The position numbers and the translations under genes are program-made. The notes beneath the pieces are model-generated. The model searched no databases and was not told the origin of the DNA. It saw nothing but the letters and a program-made list of their open reading frames with translations. Shown piece after piece: positions 46,521 through 56,577 of a stretch of DNA of 64,000 nt (position 1 is its first letter; each line of letters starts with the position of its first letter). The DNA is from an uncultured Flavobacteriales bacterium (GTDB lineage Bacteria > Bacteroidota > Bacteroidia > Flavobacteriales > BACL11), in assembly GCA_943788405.1 (NCBI GenBank), contig CALSQD010000002.1:108850-172849 (forward strand). The letters are read 5' to 3'.

Positions 46521-46718
46521 ATGAAAGCACAAGTATTAACAGATATGCCCGAAAACGAACTTCACGATCTTTTAGCTACTGAAAGAGAGAAGTTAATTAA
46601 AATGAAAATGAGTCATGCAGTTTCTCCAATGGAGAACCCTTTGCAAATCAAGTTCACTAGAAAAGCGATTGCAAGAGTGATGACAGAACTTTCAAAAAGA
46701 AGAAATACTTCAAAATAA
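46521..46718 (+). CDS. rpmC: 50S ribosomal protein L29
   Basis: Small helical protein at the exit-tunnel rim, 65 residues. The [20 protein letters not shown] and [14 protein letters not shown] segments form the expected two-helix hairpin. It lies 8 nt after rplP and 5 nt before rpsQ, the standard order. Confidence 0.97.
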   Translation: MKAQVLTDMPENELHDLLATEREKLIKMKMSHAVSPMENPLQIKFTRKAIARVMTELSKRRNTSK

Positions 46719-46723
46719 AAAAG

Positions 46724-46978
46724 ATGGAAAGAAAAGAAAGAAAAGAAAGAATTGGTGTGGTTACCTCAAACAAAATGGAGAAATCTATTGTTGTTTCTAT
46801 TGAAAGAAAGGTAAAGCATGCTCTTTATGGAAAGTTCCTTAAAAAGACTTCTAAGTTTGTTGCTCATGATGAAGAGAACTCTTGTAATGAGGGGGATACT
46901 GTGAAAATCATGGAAACAAGACCATTGAGTAAGAATAAGAATTGGAGATTGGTAGAAATAATCGAAAGAGCTAAGTAA
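46724..46978 (+). CDS. rpsQ: 30S ribosomal protein S17
   Basis: OB-fold protein that binds 16S rRNA early in assembly. The 84 residues include [18 protein letters not shown] and the C-terminal [19 protein letters not shown]. It lies 5 nt after rpmC and one base before rplN. Confidence 0.98.
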   Translation: MERKERKERIGVVTSNKMEKSIVVSIERKVKHALYGKFLKKTSKFVAHDEENSCNEGDTVKIMETRPLSKNKNWRLVEIIERAK

Positions 46979-46979
46979 G

Positions 46980-47348
46980 ATGATACAACAAGAATCAAGA
47001 CTAAAAGTAGCTGACAATAGCGGTGCTAAAGAAATCCTTTGTATTAGAGTATTAGGAGGAACAAAAAAGCGTTACGCTTCAGTTGGTGATAAAATTGTAG
47101 GTACAGTAAAACATGCTATGCCTTCAGGAAATATTAAAAAAGGACAGGTTGTAAAAGCTGTTGTAGTAAGAACTAGAAAAGAGGTAAGAAGACCTGATGG
47201 ATCTTATATTCGTTTTGGTGATAACGCTTGTGTTATTATTGATGAAAACGGACAAATGAAAGGTACTCGTGTGTTTGGCCCTGTAGCTAGAGAATTACGT
47301 GACAATGATTTTATGAAAGTTGTTTCATTAGCACCAGAGGTGTTATAA
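46980..47348 (+). CDS. rplN: 50S ribosomal protein L14
   Basis: Intersubunit bridge protein of 122 residues. It starts [20 protein letters not shown] and contains [20 protein letters not shown]. The length equals the family norm. One base separates it from rpsQ and 10 nt from rplX. Confidence 0.99.
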   Translation: MIQQESRLKVADNSGAKEILCIRVLGGTKKRYASVGDKIVGTVKHAMPSGNIKKGQVVKAVVVRTRKEVRRPDGSYIRFGDNACVIIDENGQMKGTRVFGPVARELRDNDFMKVVSLAPEVL

Positions 47349-47358
47349 ACTAAGGAAA

Positions 47359-47682
47359 ATGGCAAAAATTAAGATAAAAAAGAACGATACAGTTATAGTA
47401 ACTACTGGAAACTCTAAAGGAGTAAAAGGTAAAGTTGTAAAAGTATATCCTACGGAAAATAGAGCAATGGTTGAAGGTGCTAATTTAGTATCTAAGCATA
47501 CAAAACCTAATGCAGCTAATCCTCAAGGAGGAATTGTAAAGCAAGAGGCTAAGATTCATATTTCTAACCTAGTATTAGTTGACCCTAAATCAGGTGAAGC
47601 TACTAAAGTAGGTAGAAAAGTTGATGAGAAGTCAGGTAAAATAGTTAGATATTCTAAGAACTCAGGAGAAGTAATTAAATAA
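47359..47682 (+). CDS. rplX: 50S ribosomal protein L24
   Basis: Assembly initiator of the 50S subunit, 107 residues. The KOW motif region [20 protein letters not shown] is near the N terminus. [21 protein letters not shown] follows mid-protein. The TAA overlaps the ATG of rplE (TAATG). Confidence 0.98.
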   Translation: MAKIKIKKNDTVIVTTGNSKGVKGKVVKVYPTENRAMVEGANLVSKHTKPNAANPQGGIVKQEAKIHISNLVLVDPKSGEATKVGRKVDEKSGKIVRYSKNSGEVIK

Positions 47683-48224
47683 TGGAATACACACCAAGAT
47701 TAAAGAAAAAGTACCAAACTGAGGTTGTAGACAACCTTAAAGGGAACTATAAATCGGTTATGCAAGTACCAAAACTAGTTAAGATTTGTCTTAACCAAGG
47801 TATCGGTAGTGCAGCATCTGATAAAAAACAAATTGAAGCGGCACAAAATGAAATGACTATGATTACAGGTCAGAAAGCTGTGCTTACTAAATCTACTAAA
47901 GATATCTCTAACTTTAAGTTAAGAAAAGGAATGCCAGTTGGTGTAAGAGTAACTTTAAGAGGAGATCAAATGTATGAATTCTTAGATAGATTCGTTACTT
48001 CAACTTTACCAAGGGTTCGTGATTTTGCAGGAATTCCAACTAAAGGATTTGACGGAAGAGGAAATTTTACTATGGGAATTAAGGAGCAAATTGCTTTTCC
48101 AGAAATTAGTATTGATAAAATTAACAAGATAACTGGTATGGATGTAACTTTTGTTACTAATACTGATTCTGATGCAGATGCTTTAGCATTATTGAAAGAG
48201 TTAGGGTTACCATTTAAAAAATAA
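47682..48224 (+). CDS. rplE: 50S ribosomal protein L5
   Basis: 5S rRNA-binding protein that contacts the P-site tRNA. Its 180 residues include [31 protein letters not shown] and [19 protein letters not shown]. The start overlaps the rplX stop codon, and rpsN follows 3 nt later. Confidence 0.99.
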   Translation: MEYTPRLKKKYQTEVVDNLKGNYKSVMQVPKLVKICLNQGIGSAASDKKQIEAAQNEMTMITGQKAVLTKSTKDISNFKLRKGMPVGVRVTLRGDQMYEFLDRFVTSTLPRVRDFAGIPTKGFDGRGNFTMGIKEQIAFPEISIDKINKITGMDVTFVTNTDSDADALALLKELGLPFKK

Positions 48225-48227
48225 GAC

Positions 48228-48497
48228 ATGGCAAAAGAATCAATGAAAGCTCGTGAGGTAAAAAGAGCAAAAACAGTTGCAAAATATGCTGAGAAAAGAG
48301 CTGCACTAAAAGCTGCTGGTGATTATGAAGGATTACAAAAATTACCTAAAAACGCATCTCCAGTAAGAATGCACAACAGATGTAAACTTACAGGAAGACC
48401 TAAAGGGTATATGAGACAATTTGGTATCTCTCGTGTTATGTTTAGAGAAATGGCAAACTTTGGATTAATTCCAGGGGTGAAAAAAGCAAGTTGGTAA
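48228..48497 (+). CDS. rpsN: 30S ribosomal protein S14 (zinc-free form)
   Basis: Head protein of the 30S subunit. The 89 residues and the conserved [21 protein letters not shown] identify the long form that lacks the CxxC zinc ligands of the short form. This type is usual in Bacteroidota. It lies 3 nt after rplE and 21 nt before rpsH. Confidence 0.98.
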   Translation: MAKESMKAREVKRAKTVAKYAEKRAALKAAGDYEGLQKLPKNASPVRMHNRCKLTGRPKGYMRQFGISRVMFREMANFGLIPGVKKASW

Positions 48498-48518
48498 TTT
48501 AATAAAGAATAAGAAAAG

Positions 48519-48920
48519 ATGTTTACAGATCCAATAGCAGATTATTTAACAAGAGTTAGAAATGCTCAGATGGCAGGACACAAAGTTGTTGAAATTCCTG
48601 CATCCAATATGAAAAAAGCGATTACAGAAATTCTTCATAAGAAAGGTTATATCCTTAACTTTAAATTTGAAGAAACTGAAAATAATCAAGGTAATATTAA
48701 AGTTGCATTGAAGTATAATATGCAAACAAAATTACCTGCAATTAAAAAATTAACAAGAATTAGTAAGCCAGGACTTAGAAAGTATGCTGACTCTAAAACA
48801 TTACCAAGAGTAATTAATGGTTTAGGTATTGCTATTCTTTCTACTTCAAAAGGAGTTATTACTGATAAAGAAGCAAGAAATTTAAATGTTGGTGGTGAAG
48901 TTATTTGTCACGTATATTAA
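48519..48920 (+). CDS. rpsH: 30S ribosomal protein S8
   Basis: Central-domain 16S rRNA-binding protein; in E. coli it represses the spc operon. The 133 residues start [17 protein letters not shown] and end with [20 protein letters not shown] and GGEVICHVY. It lies 21 nt after rpsN. Confidence 0.99.
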   Translation: MFTDPIADYLTRVRNAQMAGHKVVEIPASNMKKAITEILHKKGYILNFKFEETENNQGNIKVALKYNMQTKLPAIKKLTRISKPGLRKYADSKTLPRVINGLGIAILSTSKGVITDKEARNLNVGGEVICHVY

Positions 48921-48932
48921 TAAGATAAAGAA

Positions 48933-49484
48933 ATGTCAAGAATAGGAAATAATCCAATAACAATTGCTGAAGGAGTTACTGTAACTCAAGAAGGAACTGT
49001 TGTAACGGTAAAAGGAAAATTAGGTGAGCTTTCTCAAGATATTGATGCAAGTATCACAGTTTCAATTGCTGATAATGTAATTACATTTACAAGAGAGTCT
49101 GATCATAAAGATCATAGATCAAAGCACGGTTTATACAGAGCTTTAATTGCTAATATGATTGAAGGAGTATCGAAAGGTTATTCTAAAAAATTAGAACTTA
49201 GAGGAGTTGGGTATAGAGCAACCACTCAAGGTAATACTTTAGATATATCAGCAGGATATTCACACAATATTGTATTTGATATCCCAACTGAGGTTAAGGT
49301 TGTAGCTGAAACTGAAAAAGGAAAAGCACCAATTGTAACTATTTCAGGTTGTGATAAGCAATTAGTAGGAGCTGTTGCTGCAAGAATTAGAGCTGAAAGA
49401 AAACCTGAGCCATACAAAGGAAAAGGAATCAGGTATGTTGATGAATATGTTAGAAAGAAAGCAGGTAAAACAGCTGCAAGTTAA
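48933..49484 (+). CDS. rplF: 50S ribosomal protein L6
   Basis: Two-domain protein near the factor-binding site, 183 residues. It starts MSRIGNNPITIAEGV. The C-terminal domain carries ELRGVGYRA and PEPYKGKGIRYVDEYVRKKAGK. It lies 12 nt after rpsH. Confidence 0.99.
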   Translation: MSRIGNNPITIAEGVTVTQEGTVVTVKGKLGELSQDIDASITVSIADNVITFTRESDHKDHRSKHGLYRALIANMIEGVSKGYSKKLELRGVGYRATTQGNTLDISAGYSHNIVFDIPTEVKVVAETEKGKAPIVTISGCDKQLVGAVAARIRAERKPEPYKGKGIRYVDEYVRKKAGKTAAS

Positions 49485-49498
49485 AATAAGATAATAAG

Positions 49499-49840
49499 AT
49501 GACACAATCAAAGAAAGACTCTAGACAAAGAGTAAGATTTACGATCAGAAAGAAAGTTTCTGGTACTTCTGAAAGACCAAGGTTAGCTGTGTTCAGATCT
49601 AATAAAGAGATTTATGCACAATTAATTGATGATGTTGCTGGAAATACACTTGCTTCAGCATCTTCAAAGGACGCTAAAGGAAATAAAACTGAGCAAGCTG
49701 CTGTAGTTGGTAAATTAATTGCTGATAATGCAAAAAAAGCTGGAGTTGAGGCAGTAGTTTTTGATAGAGGAGGTTTTTTATACCATGGTAGAGTAAAAGC
49801 ATTGGCTGATTCAGCTCGTGAAGCAGGATTAAAATTTTAA
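49499..49840 (+). CDS. rplR: 50S ribosomal protein L18
   Basis: 5S rRNA-binding protein, 113 residues. The segments [20 protein letters not shown] and the C-terminal [20 protein letters not shown] are typical. It lies 14 nt after rplF and 9 nt before rpsE. Confidence 0.99.
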   Translation: MTQSKKDSRQRVRFTIRKKVSGTSERPRLAVFRSNKEIYAQLIDDVAGNTLASASSKDAKGNKTEQAAVVGKLIADNAKKAGVEAVVFDRGGFLYHGRVKALADSAREAGLKF

Positions 49841-49849
49841 GAATTAGAT

Positions 49850-50374
49850 ATGTTAAAATTAGCACAAAATAAAAGAGTAAAGATTTCTGGCGATATCGAG
49901 TTGAAAGACAGATTAGTTGGAGTACAAAGAGTAGTAAAAGTTACTAAAGGGGGTAGAGCTTTCGGATTTTCAGCTATTGTTGTAGTTGGTGATGAAAAAA
50001 GCATTGTTGGTATTGGTTTAGGAAAATCGAAAGATGTTGCTACAGCTATTGCTAAAGCAATTGATGCTGCCAAAAAGAATTTAGTAAGAGTTCCTATTTA
50101 TAAAGGAACAATTCCTCATGAACAAGCTGCTAAATTCAGTGGATCTCAAGTTTTAATTAAGCCTGCATCACATGGTACAGGAGTAAAAGCTGGGGGTGCA
50201 ATGCGTGCGGTATTAGAGAGTGCTGGAGTGAAAGATGTATTGGCAAAATCTAAAGGTTCTTCAAATCCTCATAACTTGGTAAAAGCGACTTTAAAAGCTT
50301 TACTAGAATTGAGAGATGCAAGAACTGTTGCAATGCAAAGAGGAATTACTATGGATCAAGTATTTAACGGATAA
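49850..50374 (+). CDS. rpsE: 30S ribosomal protein S5
   Basis: Protein at the mRNA entry channel that affects decoding accuracy. Its 174 residues contain [20 protein letters not shown], the loop where spectinomycin-resistance changes occur; no unusual residue is obvious. [15 protein letters not shown] follows. It lies 12 nt before rpmD. Confidence 0.99.
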   Translation: MLKLAQNKRVKISGDIELKDRLVGVQRVVKVTKGGRAFGFSAIVVVGDEKSIVGIGLGKSKDVATAIAKAIDAAKKNLVRVPIYKGTIPHEQAAKFSGSQVLIKPASHGTGVKAGGAMRAVLESAGVKDVLAKSKGSSNPHNLVKATLKALLELRDARTVAMQRGITMDQVFNG

Positions 50375-50386
50375 TATATATTCATC

Positions 50387-50563
50387 ATGGATAAGATTAA
50401 GATTAAACAAGTTAGAAGTAGAATTGGAAGGCCAAAAGATCAAAAGTTAACTTTAGATGCTTTGGGTTTAAGAAAAATGAATGCTGTAGTGGAGCATAAT
50501 GCTACACCACAAATTTTAGGAATGGTTGCTAAAGTAAAGCACTTAATAACTGTAGTAGAATAA
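50387..50563 (+). CDS. rpmD: 50S ribosomal protein L30
   Basis: A 58-residue protein read directly from the plus strand. It starts MDKIKIKQVRSRIGRPKDQ and includes LDALGLRKMNAVVEHNATP and LGMVAKVKHLITVVE. These match the ferredoxin-like fold of L30. It sits exactly where L30 is expected, between rpsE and rplO, with 12- and 8-nt gaps. Confidence 0.97.
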   Translation: MDKIKIKQVRSRIGRPKDQKLTLDALGLRKMNAVVEHNATPQILGMVAKVKHLITVVE

Positions 50564-50571
50564 TATCAGAT

Positions 50572-51027
50572 ATGGAATTACACAATTTAAAACCTGCAAA
50601 AGGTTCAGTTAAAGGTACGAAAAGAGTAGGTAGAGGAGAAGGATCTAAGAAAGGAGGAACATCTACTAGAGGACATAATGGTCAAAAATCTCGTTCAGGA
50701 TATTCAAAGAAAATTGGATTTGAGGGTGGACAACAACCATTACAAAGAAGAGTTCCTAAGTTTGGATTTACAAACCCAAATAGAGTTGAATACAATGGTG
50801 TAAACTTGGATACTATCCAAGCTTTAGTGGATGCAAAGAAATTAAAGGGAACTATTGTTAAACAAGACTTAATGGATAATGGTCTTGTACAAAAAAATGA
50901 TTTAGTGAAAATTTTAGGTAGAGGTGAGTTAACAGCAAAGTTGGATATTACTGTTAATGCATTTTCTGCAACTGCAAAAACTGCTATTGAAAAAGCTGGT
51001 GGAACTGCAACTGTTATAGAAAAGTAA
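50572..51027 (+). CDS. rplO: 50S ribosomal protein L15
   Basis: Late-assembly protein with a long N-terminal extension into the 50S core. The 151 residues start MELHNLKPAKGSVKGTKRVG, rich in Gly and Lys, then HNGQKSRSGYSKKIGFEGGQ. The globular end includes ILGRGELTAKLDITVNAFS. One base separates it from secY. Confidence 0.99.
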   Translation: MELHNLKPAKGSVKGTKRVGRGEGSKKGGTSTRGHNGQKSRSGYSKKIGFEGGQQPLQRRVPKFGFTNPNRVEYNGVNLDTIQALVDAKKLKGTIVKQDLMDNGLVQKNDLVKILGRGELTAKLDITVNAFSATAKTAIEKAGGTATVIEK

Positions 51028-51028
51028 G

Positions 51029-52366
51029 ATGAAAAAATTAATAGAAACAATAAAGAATATTTGGGGAATTGAGGATTTGAGAAATCGAATCTTAACTACA
51101 TTAGGAATCATAGCTATTTATAGATTAGGTACTTTTGTTGTAATCCCAGGTGTTGATCCTGCACAGCTTACTGCTTTACAGGACCAGACTGCAGATGGTC
51201 TTTTAGGTCTATTAAACATGTTTACTGGGGGTGCATTCTCACAAGCGTCTATTTTCGCTTTGGGTATCATGCCTTATATTTCTGCTTCTATTGTAATTCA
51301 GTTAATGGGAATGGCTGTACCATATTTCCAGAAATTACAAAAAGAGGGTGAAAGTGGAAGAAGAAAAATCAATAACATTACTAGGTACTTAACTATCTTA
51401 ATTACTGCAGGACAAGCTCCTGGTTATATTGCTAACTTAAAGGCAACATTACCTGAAACAGCTTTCTTATTACCAGCAGGAGGATTTTGGTTATCATCAA
51501 TTATCATATTGGTAACAGGTACTATGTTTGTAATGTGGTTAGGAGAAAAAATTACTGATAGAGGTATTGGTAATGGAATCTCATTATTAATTATGATTGG
51601 TATTATTGCAGGTTTACCACAATCATTAATGCAAGAATTTGTTTCTGCTTTAGGTTCAGCAGGAGGTGGTTTAGTTATCTTCTTAGTAGAAATGTTAGCT
51701 TTATTATTTGTAATTTTAGTAACGATCCTTTTAGTGCAAGGAACAAGAAGGATTCCTGTTCAGTATGCTAAGAGAGTAGTTGGTAACAAACAATACGGAG
51801 GAGTAAGACAATTCATTCCTTTAAAAGTAAATGCTGCAGGAGTAATGCCAATTATCTTTGCACAAGCAATTATGTTTGTTCCTATTACATTAGTTGGTTT
51901 TTCTGAAAACGAAAGTTTACAAGGGCTTGCTGCAGTACTTACTGATTTTGGAGGGTTTTGGTACAATCTTATGTTCTTTGTAATGATTGTAATATTTACT
52001 TATTTTTACACAGCTATGACTGTTAATCCTAACCAAATGGCTGATGATATGAAAAAGAATGGAGGATTTATTCCTGGTATTAAGCCAGGTAGATCTACTG
52101 CTGATTATTTAGATACTATAATGTCAAGAATTACATTACCAGGATCTTTATTTTTAGGTTTAGTAGCTATCTTGCCAGCATTTGCAATGGCAGGAGGAAT
52201 TAATATGCAGTTCGCACAGTTTTATGGTGGTACTTCATTGTTAATTTTAGTTGGGGTTATTTTGGATACCCTTCAGCAAATAGAGAGTCATTTATTAATG
52301 CGTCATTATGATGGATTAATGGACTCAGGAAGGATTAAAGGAAAGTCTTCTGGAAGTATGATGTAA
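51029..52366 (+). CDS. secY: Protein translocase subunit SecY
   Basis: The channel subunit of the Sec translocon in the inner membrane, 445 residues with ten predicted membrane spans. RLGTFVVIPGVDP lies near the first span. GIMPYISASIVIQLM is the conserved second-span region, and GVMPIIFAQAIMFVP lies mid-protein. The cytoplasmic loop with GFIPGIKPGRSTADYL contributes to ribosome and SecA contact. It would also export the giant T9SS substrates described here across the inner membrane (inference). Confidence 0.99.
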   Translation: MKKLIETIKNIWGIEDLRNRILTTLGIIAIYRLGTFVVIPGVDPAQLTALQDQTADGLLGLLNMFTGGAFSQASIFALGIMPYISASIVIQLMGMAVPYFQKLQKEGESGRRKINNITRYLTILITAGQAPGYIANLKATLPETAFLLPAGGFWLSSIIILVTGTMFVMWLGEKITDRGIGNGISLLIMIGIIAGLPQSLMQEFVSALGSAGGGLVIFLVEMLALLFVILVTILLVQGTRRIPVQYAKRVVGNKQYGGVRQFIPLKVNAAGVMPIIFAQAIMFVPITLVGFSENESLQGLAAVLTDFGGFWYNLMFFVMIVIFTYFYTAMTVNPNQMADDMKKNGGFIPGIKPGRSTADYLDTIMSRITLPGSLFLGLVAILPAFAMAGGINMQFAQFYGGTSLLILVGVILDTLQQIESHLLMRHYDGLMDSGRIKGKSSGSMM

Positions 52367-52378
52367 TCATATTCGATT

Positions 52379-53152
52379 ATGATTTATTATAAGACGGAAG
52401 AAGAGATTGAGTTTGTAAGAGAAAGTTCTTTACTTGTTGCAAAAACCCATGCTGAAATAGCAGGGCTGATAAAACCAGGGGTAACTACCCTAGCATTAGA
52501 TAAAATTGCTGAAGAGTTTATCAGGGATAATGGAGGAGTTCCAGCCTTTAAAGGTTATGGAGGATTTCCTAATACTTTGTGTATGTCACCAAATGATCAG
52601 GTGGTACATGGTATCCCAAATGATAGTATTCTTAATGATGGCGAAATTTTATCAGTGGATTGTGGAGTAGTAATGAATGGCTATTATGGTGATTCTGCTT
52701 TTACCTATGAAGTTGGTGAAGTAGATGCTGAAACAAAACAATTACTTAAAGTAACGAAAGAGTCACTTTACAAAGGAATTGAACAAGCAGTTGCCGGTAA
52801 TAGAATTGGAGATATTGGTTATGCTGTACAGCAACATGCTGAAAGCTTTGGATATGGAGTGGTTAGGGAATTAGTTGGACATGGTTTAGGTAAAAGTTTA
52901 CATGAAAGTCCAGAAGTTCCTAATTACGGAAGAAGAGGAAAAGGGGTTATGCTTAAAGAAGGATTAGTTATTGCGATTGAGCCAATGATTAATATGGGAA
53001 CTAGGCGTATTATGCAACATAATGATGGATGGACAATAACAACTATTGATAATAAACCATCTGCACATTTTGAACACACAATTGTGGTTCGAAAAGGAAA
53101 AGCAGAAATATTATCAAGTTTTGAAGAAATAGAAAAAAAGATAAATGGCTAA
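52379..53152 (+). CDS. map: Type I methionine aminopeptidase
   Basis: Removes N-terminal Met from new proteins. The 257 residues carry the five metal ligands of the family: Asp in SVDCGVV, Asp in YYGDSAFTY, His in [10 protein letters not shown], Glu in AIEPMIN and Glu in HFEHTIVV. The short type I layout has no N-terminal extension. Its last 8 nt overlap infA in another frame, so translation of the two is probably coupled. Confidence 0.98.
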   Translation: MIYYKTEEEIEFVRESSLLVAKTHAEIAGLIKPGVTTLALDKIAEEFIRDNGGVPAFKGYGGFPNTLCMSPNDQVVHGIPNDSILNDGEILSVDCGVVMNGYYGDSAFTYEVGEVDAETKQLLKVTKESLYKGIEQAVAGNRIGDIGYAVQQHAESFGYGVVRELVGHGLGKSLHESPEVPNYGRRGKGVMLKEGLVIAIEPMINMGTRRIMQHNDGWTITTIDNKPSAHFEHTIVVRKGKAEILSSFEEIEKKING

Positions 53153-53360
53153 ACAAGCTAACATAGAATTGGATGGAACGATAACACAAGCATTGTCAAA
53201 TGCTATGTTTCGTGTAGAATTAGAAAATGGGCATGAGGTTGTAGCTCATATTTCTGGTAAGATGAGAAAGTTTTATATTAAATTGTTGCCAGGTGATAAA
53301 GTAAAGATGGAGATGTCACCATATGATTTGACAAAAGGAAGAATAACGTATAGGTACTAA
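53145..53360 (+). CDS. infA: Translation initiation factor IF-1
   Basis: Single OB-fold factor that binds the ribosomal A site during initiation. The 71 residues, with [39 protein letters not shown] and the end KGRITYRY, are diagnostic. Its ATG lies inside the last codons of map. Confidence 0.99.
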   Translation: MAKQANIELDGTITQALSNAMFRVELENGHEVVAHISGKMRKFYIKLLPGDKVKMEMSPYDLTKGRITYRY

Positions 53361-53374
53361 TAAAATAAATTAAA

Positions 53375-53491
53375 ATGAAAGTACGAGCATCAGTAAAGAA
53401 AAGAAGTGAAGATTGCAAAATCGTCAAAAGAAAAGGACGAGTTTATGTAATTAATAAGAAGAACCCAAGATATAAACAAAGACAAGGTTAA
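53375..53491 (+). CDS. rpmJ: 50S ribosomal protein L36 (zinc-free form)
   Basis: A 38-residue protein, [20 protein letters not shown] followed by [18 protein letters not shown]. In the zinc-binding form the residues are C-x2-C...C...H. Here only one of the four ligands (Cys14) remains, and the others are Ser, Asn and Tyr. This is the C-minus form common in Bacteroidota. It lies between infA and rpsM, the standard position. Confidence 0.98.
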   Translation: MKVRASVKKRSEDCKIVKRKGRVYVINKKNPRYKQRQG

Positions 53492-53493
53492 GA

Positions 53494-53862
53494 ATGGCAA
53501 GAATTAAAGGTATTGATTTACCAAAAAATAAAAGAGGAGTTATTGGTTTAACTTACATTTATGGAATTGGTCCATCTTTTGCGGTAGCAATTTTAGATGA
53601 AGCAAAAGTTTCTCATGATACTAAAGTTCAAGATTGGACGGATGAAGAAACTAATGCTATTAGAGAGATCATTGGTGAGAAATTTACTGTTGAAGGTGAA
53701 TTAAGAGCTGAAACAAAAATGAACATTAAGAGATTAATGGATATTGGTTGTTACAGAGGTATTCGTCACAGAATGGGACTTCCTTTAAGAGGACAAAGAA
53801 CAAAAAATAATTCTAGAACCAGAAAAGGGAAAAGAAAAACTGTTGCTAATAAAAAGAAATAG
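53494..53862 (+). CDS. rpsM: 30S ribosomal protein S13
   Basis: Head protein that contacts the P-site tRNA and L5. The 122 residues start [20 protein letters not shown], with [20 protein letters not shown] and a basic tail ending [13 protein letters not shown]. It begins 2 nt after rpmJ. Confidence 0.99.
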   Translation: MARIKGIDLPKNKRGVIGLTYIYGIGPSFAVAILDEAKVSHDTKVQDWTDEETNAIREIIGEKFTVEGELRAETKMNIKRLMDIGCYRGIRHRMGLPLRGQRTKNNSRTRKGKRKTVANKKK

Positions 53863-53871
53863 TAGATAATT

Positions 53872-54252
53872 ATGGCTAAAACAACAAAAAAGAACACGGT
53901 AAGAGTTGAAGCTGAAGGGCAAGCGCACATTCAGGCAACTTTTAATAACATTATTATTTCACTTACCAATAAAGGAGGACAAGTTATTTCTTGGTCTTCA
54001 GCTGGTAAAATGGGATTCAGAGGTTCAAAAAAGAACACACCTTATGCTGCACAAATGGCTGCTGAGGATTGCTCAAAAGTAGCTCTTGAAAAAGGCTTAA
54101 AAAGAGTAAAGGTGTATGTGAAAGGACCTGGTCAAGGTAGAGAATCTGCTATCAGAACAATTCATAATGCTGGTATTATTGTTACTGAGATTGTAGATGT
54201 TACTCCATTGCCACACAATGGATGTCGTCCACCGAAAAAGAGAAGAGTTTAA
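53872..54252 (+). CDS. rpsK: 30S ribosomal protein S11
   Basis: Platform protein near the E site. The 126 residues contain [39 protein letters not shown] and the C-terminal [18 protein letters not shown]. It lies 9 nt after rpsM. Confidence 0.99.
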   Translation: MAKTTKKNTVRVEAEGQAHIQATFNNIIISLTNKGGQVISWSSAGKMGFRGSKKNTPYAAQMAAEDCSKVALEKGLKRVKVYVKGPGQGRESAIRTIHNAGIIVTEIVDVTPLPHNGCRPPKKRRV

Positions 54253-54276
54253 TATATTTATAATTAAGATAAAGAC

Positions 54277-54882
54277 ATGGCAAGATATACAGGCCCAACA
54301 TCAAGAATTGCAAGAAGATTTGGAGAACCAATTTTTGGCCCAGATAAAGCATTAGCTAAAAAAGCTTATGGTCCAGGACAACACGGTAACCAAAGAAGGA
54401 GAGGTAAACAATCCGAATATGGTGTGCAATTAATGGAAAAACAAAAAGCTAAGTTTACTTATGGTATTTTAGAAAAGCAATTTTCTAACTTATTTAAAGA
54501 AGCACTTAGAAGAAAAGGAGTTACAGGTGAAAACTTATTACAAATGTGTGAATTGCGTTTGGATAATGTTGTATTCCGTTTAGGAATTGCACCAACAAGA
54601 AGAGCTGCTCGTCAGTTAGTTACTCATAAACATATTACTGTTAATGGAGCGAATGTAAACATTCCTTCATATGCTTTAAAAGTAGGTGATATCGTTTCAG
54701 TAAGAGCGCGTTCAAAATCTTTAGAAACAATTACAAATTCAATTACTGCTAGTCCTAATCAAATGGAATGGTTGGAATGGAATGGAGAAACTCAATTAGG
54801 AAAAGTTGTTGCTGCACCTGAAAGAATTCAAATTCCTGAGAACATCAAGGAGCAGTTAATTGTTGAATTGTACTCTAAATAA
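54277..54882 (+). CDS. rpsD: 30S ribosomal protein S4
   Basis: 16S rRNA assembly initiator; in E. coli it represses the alpha operon. The 201 residues start [20 protein letters not shown] and include [14 protein letters not shown] and the S4 RNA-binding domain [20 protein letters not shown]. No zinc-binding CxxC cluster is present. It lies 24 nt after rpsK. Confidence 0.99.
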   Translation: MARYTGPTSRIARRFGEPIFGPDKALAKKAYGPGQHGNQRRRGKQSEYGVQLMEKQKAKFTYGILEKQFSNLFKEALRRKGVTGENLLQMCELRLDNVVFRLGIAPTRRAARQLVTHKHITVNGANVNIPSYALKVGDIVSVRARSKSLETITNSITASPNQMEWLEWNGETQLGKVVAAPERIQIPENIKEQLIVELYSK

Positions 54883-54905
54883 GAATAATTAAAAAAATAA
54901 AAAAT

Positions 54906-55889
54906 ATGCCAATCTTAGATTTTCAAAAGCCGGATGAGGTAGTAATGATTAATGAAGCAGCTAACCAAGGAAACTTTGAGTTCCGTCCGTTAGAGCCAGG
55001 TTATGGTTTAACTGTGGGGAATGCTTTAAGAAGAGTTTTATTATCTTCTTTAGAAGGATATGCTATTACATCAATCAGAATTACAGGTGTTGAGCATGAA
55101 TTTACTACTGTTGAGGGTGTTGTGCAAGATGTTACTGAAATCATCTTGAACCTTAAACAAGTAAGATTTAAACAACAAATTGAATCTGTTGAATCAGAAG
55201 TTGCGACTTTAAAAGTGAGCAAAAGTGATGTAGTTACTGCTGCTGATTTAGCAAGTAGCTTATCTAACTTCCAAGTGTTAAATCCTGAGCAAGTTATTTG
55301 CGAATTGGATAAGAAAGTAACATTTGAAATGGAATTTACAATTGCTAAAGGTAGAGGGTATGTAGCTGCTGAAGCAAATGAAGTAGAGGAGTCTCCAATA
55401 GGAACAATTGCTATTGATTCTATCTTTACTCCTATAAAAAATGTAAATTATAATGTTGAGAATTACAGGGTTGGTCAAAAAACTGATTTTGAAAAATTAA
55501 ACTTAAACATTACTACTGACGGATCAATTGACCCAAAACAAGCATTAACAGAAGCGTCTAAAATCTTAATCCAACACTTTATGTTGTTCTCTGATGAAAA
55601 AATCAGTTTAGAAGAAGATACAGTAGAAGAGTTTGATGAAGATACTTTACATATGCGTCAGTTATTGAAAACTGAGCTTACTGAGTTTGGTTTATCAGTA
55701 AGAGCATTAAACTGCTTAAAAACTGCAGAAGTATTTACATTAGGTGAATTAGTTTCTTTCAAAAAATCTGATATGTTAAAATTCAGAAACTTTGGTAAGA
55801 AGTCACTTTCAGAATTAGAAGATTTAATAGAAGAAAAAGGATTAACTTTCGGTTTTGATACTGTTAAGTATAATTTAGATAACGAATAG
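54906..55889 (+). CDS. rpoA: RNA polymerase alpha subunit
   Basis: Scaffold of the core RNA polymerase, 327 residues. The N-terminal assembly domain (about 1-230) has [20 protein letters not shown], the beta-contacting signature. The C-terminal domain (about 255-325) has [18 protein letters not shown] and [17 protein letters not shown], used for activator and UP-element binding. It lies 23 nt after rpsD and 4 nt before rplQ. Confidence 0.99.
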   Translation: MPILDFQKPDEVVMINEAANQGNFEFRPLEPGYGLTVGNALRRVLLSSLEGYAITSIRITGVEHEFTTVEGVVQDVTEIILNLKQVRFKQQIESVESEVATLKVSKSDVVTAADLASSLSNFQVLNPEQVICELDKKVTFEMEFTIAKGRGYVAAEANEVEESPIGTIAIDSIFTPIKNVNYNVENYRVGQKTDFEKLNLNITTDGSIDPKQALTEASKILIQHFMLFSDEKISLEEDTVEEFDEDTLHMRQLLKTELTEFGLSVRALNCLKTAEVFTLGELVSFKKSDMLKFRNFGKKSLSELEDLIEEKGLTFGFDTVKYNLDNE

Positions 55890-55893
55890 AACA

Positions 55894-56499
55894 ATGAGAC
55901 ACGGAAAGAAATTTAACCATTTAAGTAGAAAAGCTGCTCACAGAAAAGCAATGCTTGCTAACATGGCATGTTCATTAATTGAGCATAAAAGAATTAAAAC
56001 TACTTTAGCGAAAGCAAAAGCATTAAGAGTATATGTAGAGCCTTTAATTACAAAATCAAAAGATGATACTACTCATTCTAGAAGAACTGTATTTTCTTAC
56101 TTAAAGCAAAAAGAGGCAATTACTGAATTATTTGGTGATATAGCATCTAAAGTTGCTGATAGACCAGGAGGATATACAAGAATCTTAAAATTAAGCAATC
56201 GTTTAGGAGATAATGCACAAATGGCATTTATTGAATTAGTTGATTATAATGAAGATTATACAACTGATAAGCCTAAGCGTAAAAAAGCAAGAAGAGCTAA
56301 GTCTAAAAAAGTTGAAGCTGTAGCTCCTGCTGTTGAAGAAGCAGTAGTAGTTGAAGATGCTCCAAAGACTGAAGAAGTTGCTGAAGTAAAAGCTGAAGAA
56401 GTAGTAGCTGAAACTCCTGTTGTTGAAGAAGCTCCTGCTGTAGAAGAAACTAAAGAAGAAGCAGATAACTCTGAAAAGAAAGAAGAAAAAGGAGAGTAG
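55894..56499 (+). CDS. rplQ: 50S ribosomal protein L17 with acidic C-terminal tail
   Basis: Exit-tunnel-region protein. The conserved part (about 1-120) starts [20 protein letters not shown] and includes [20 protein letters not shown]. Beyond a basic linker ([13 protein letters not shown]) the protein ends in about 65 residues rich in Glu, Ala, Val and Lys. The total is 201 residues against 127 in E. coli. Such extensions are frequent in Bacteroidota. The low-complexity tail is probably disordered, and its role is unknown. It is the last gene of the ribosomal operon, and a terminator follows. Confidence 0.97.
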   Translation: MRHGKKFNHLSRKAAHRKAMLANMACSLIEHKRIKTTLAKAKALRVYVEPLITKSKDDTTHSRRTVFSYLKQKEAITELFGDIASKVADRPGGYTRILKLSNRLGDNAQMAFIELVDYNEDYTTDKPKRKKARRAKSKKVEAVAPAVEEAVVVEDAPKTEEVAEVKAEEVVAETPVVEEAPAVEETKEEADNSEKKEEKGE

Positions 56500-56523
56500 T
56501 ATATACCTTCTTTTTATGATATC

Positions 56524-56560
56524 AAAAAAGGGTAAAGCTTAAGGGTTTTATCCTTTTTTT
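56524..56560 (+). terminator. Terminator of the ribosomal operon
   Basis: A stem of about 13 bp with one G-T pair (aaaaaagggtaaa 56524-56536 against tttatccttttttt 56547-56560) encloses a loop of about 10 nt and ends in seven T. It lies 24 nt after the rplQ stop and 17 nt before carA. Confidence 0.8.
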
Positions 56561-56577
56561 ATAAATTAATATAACAG

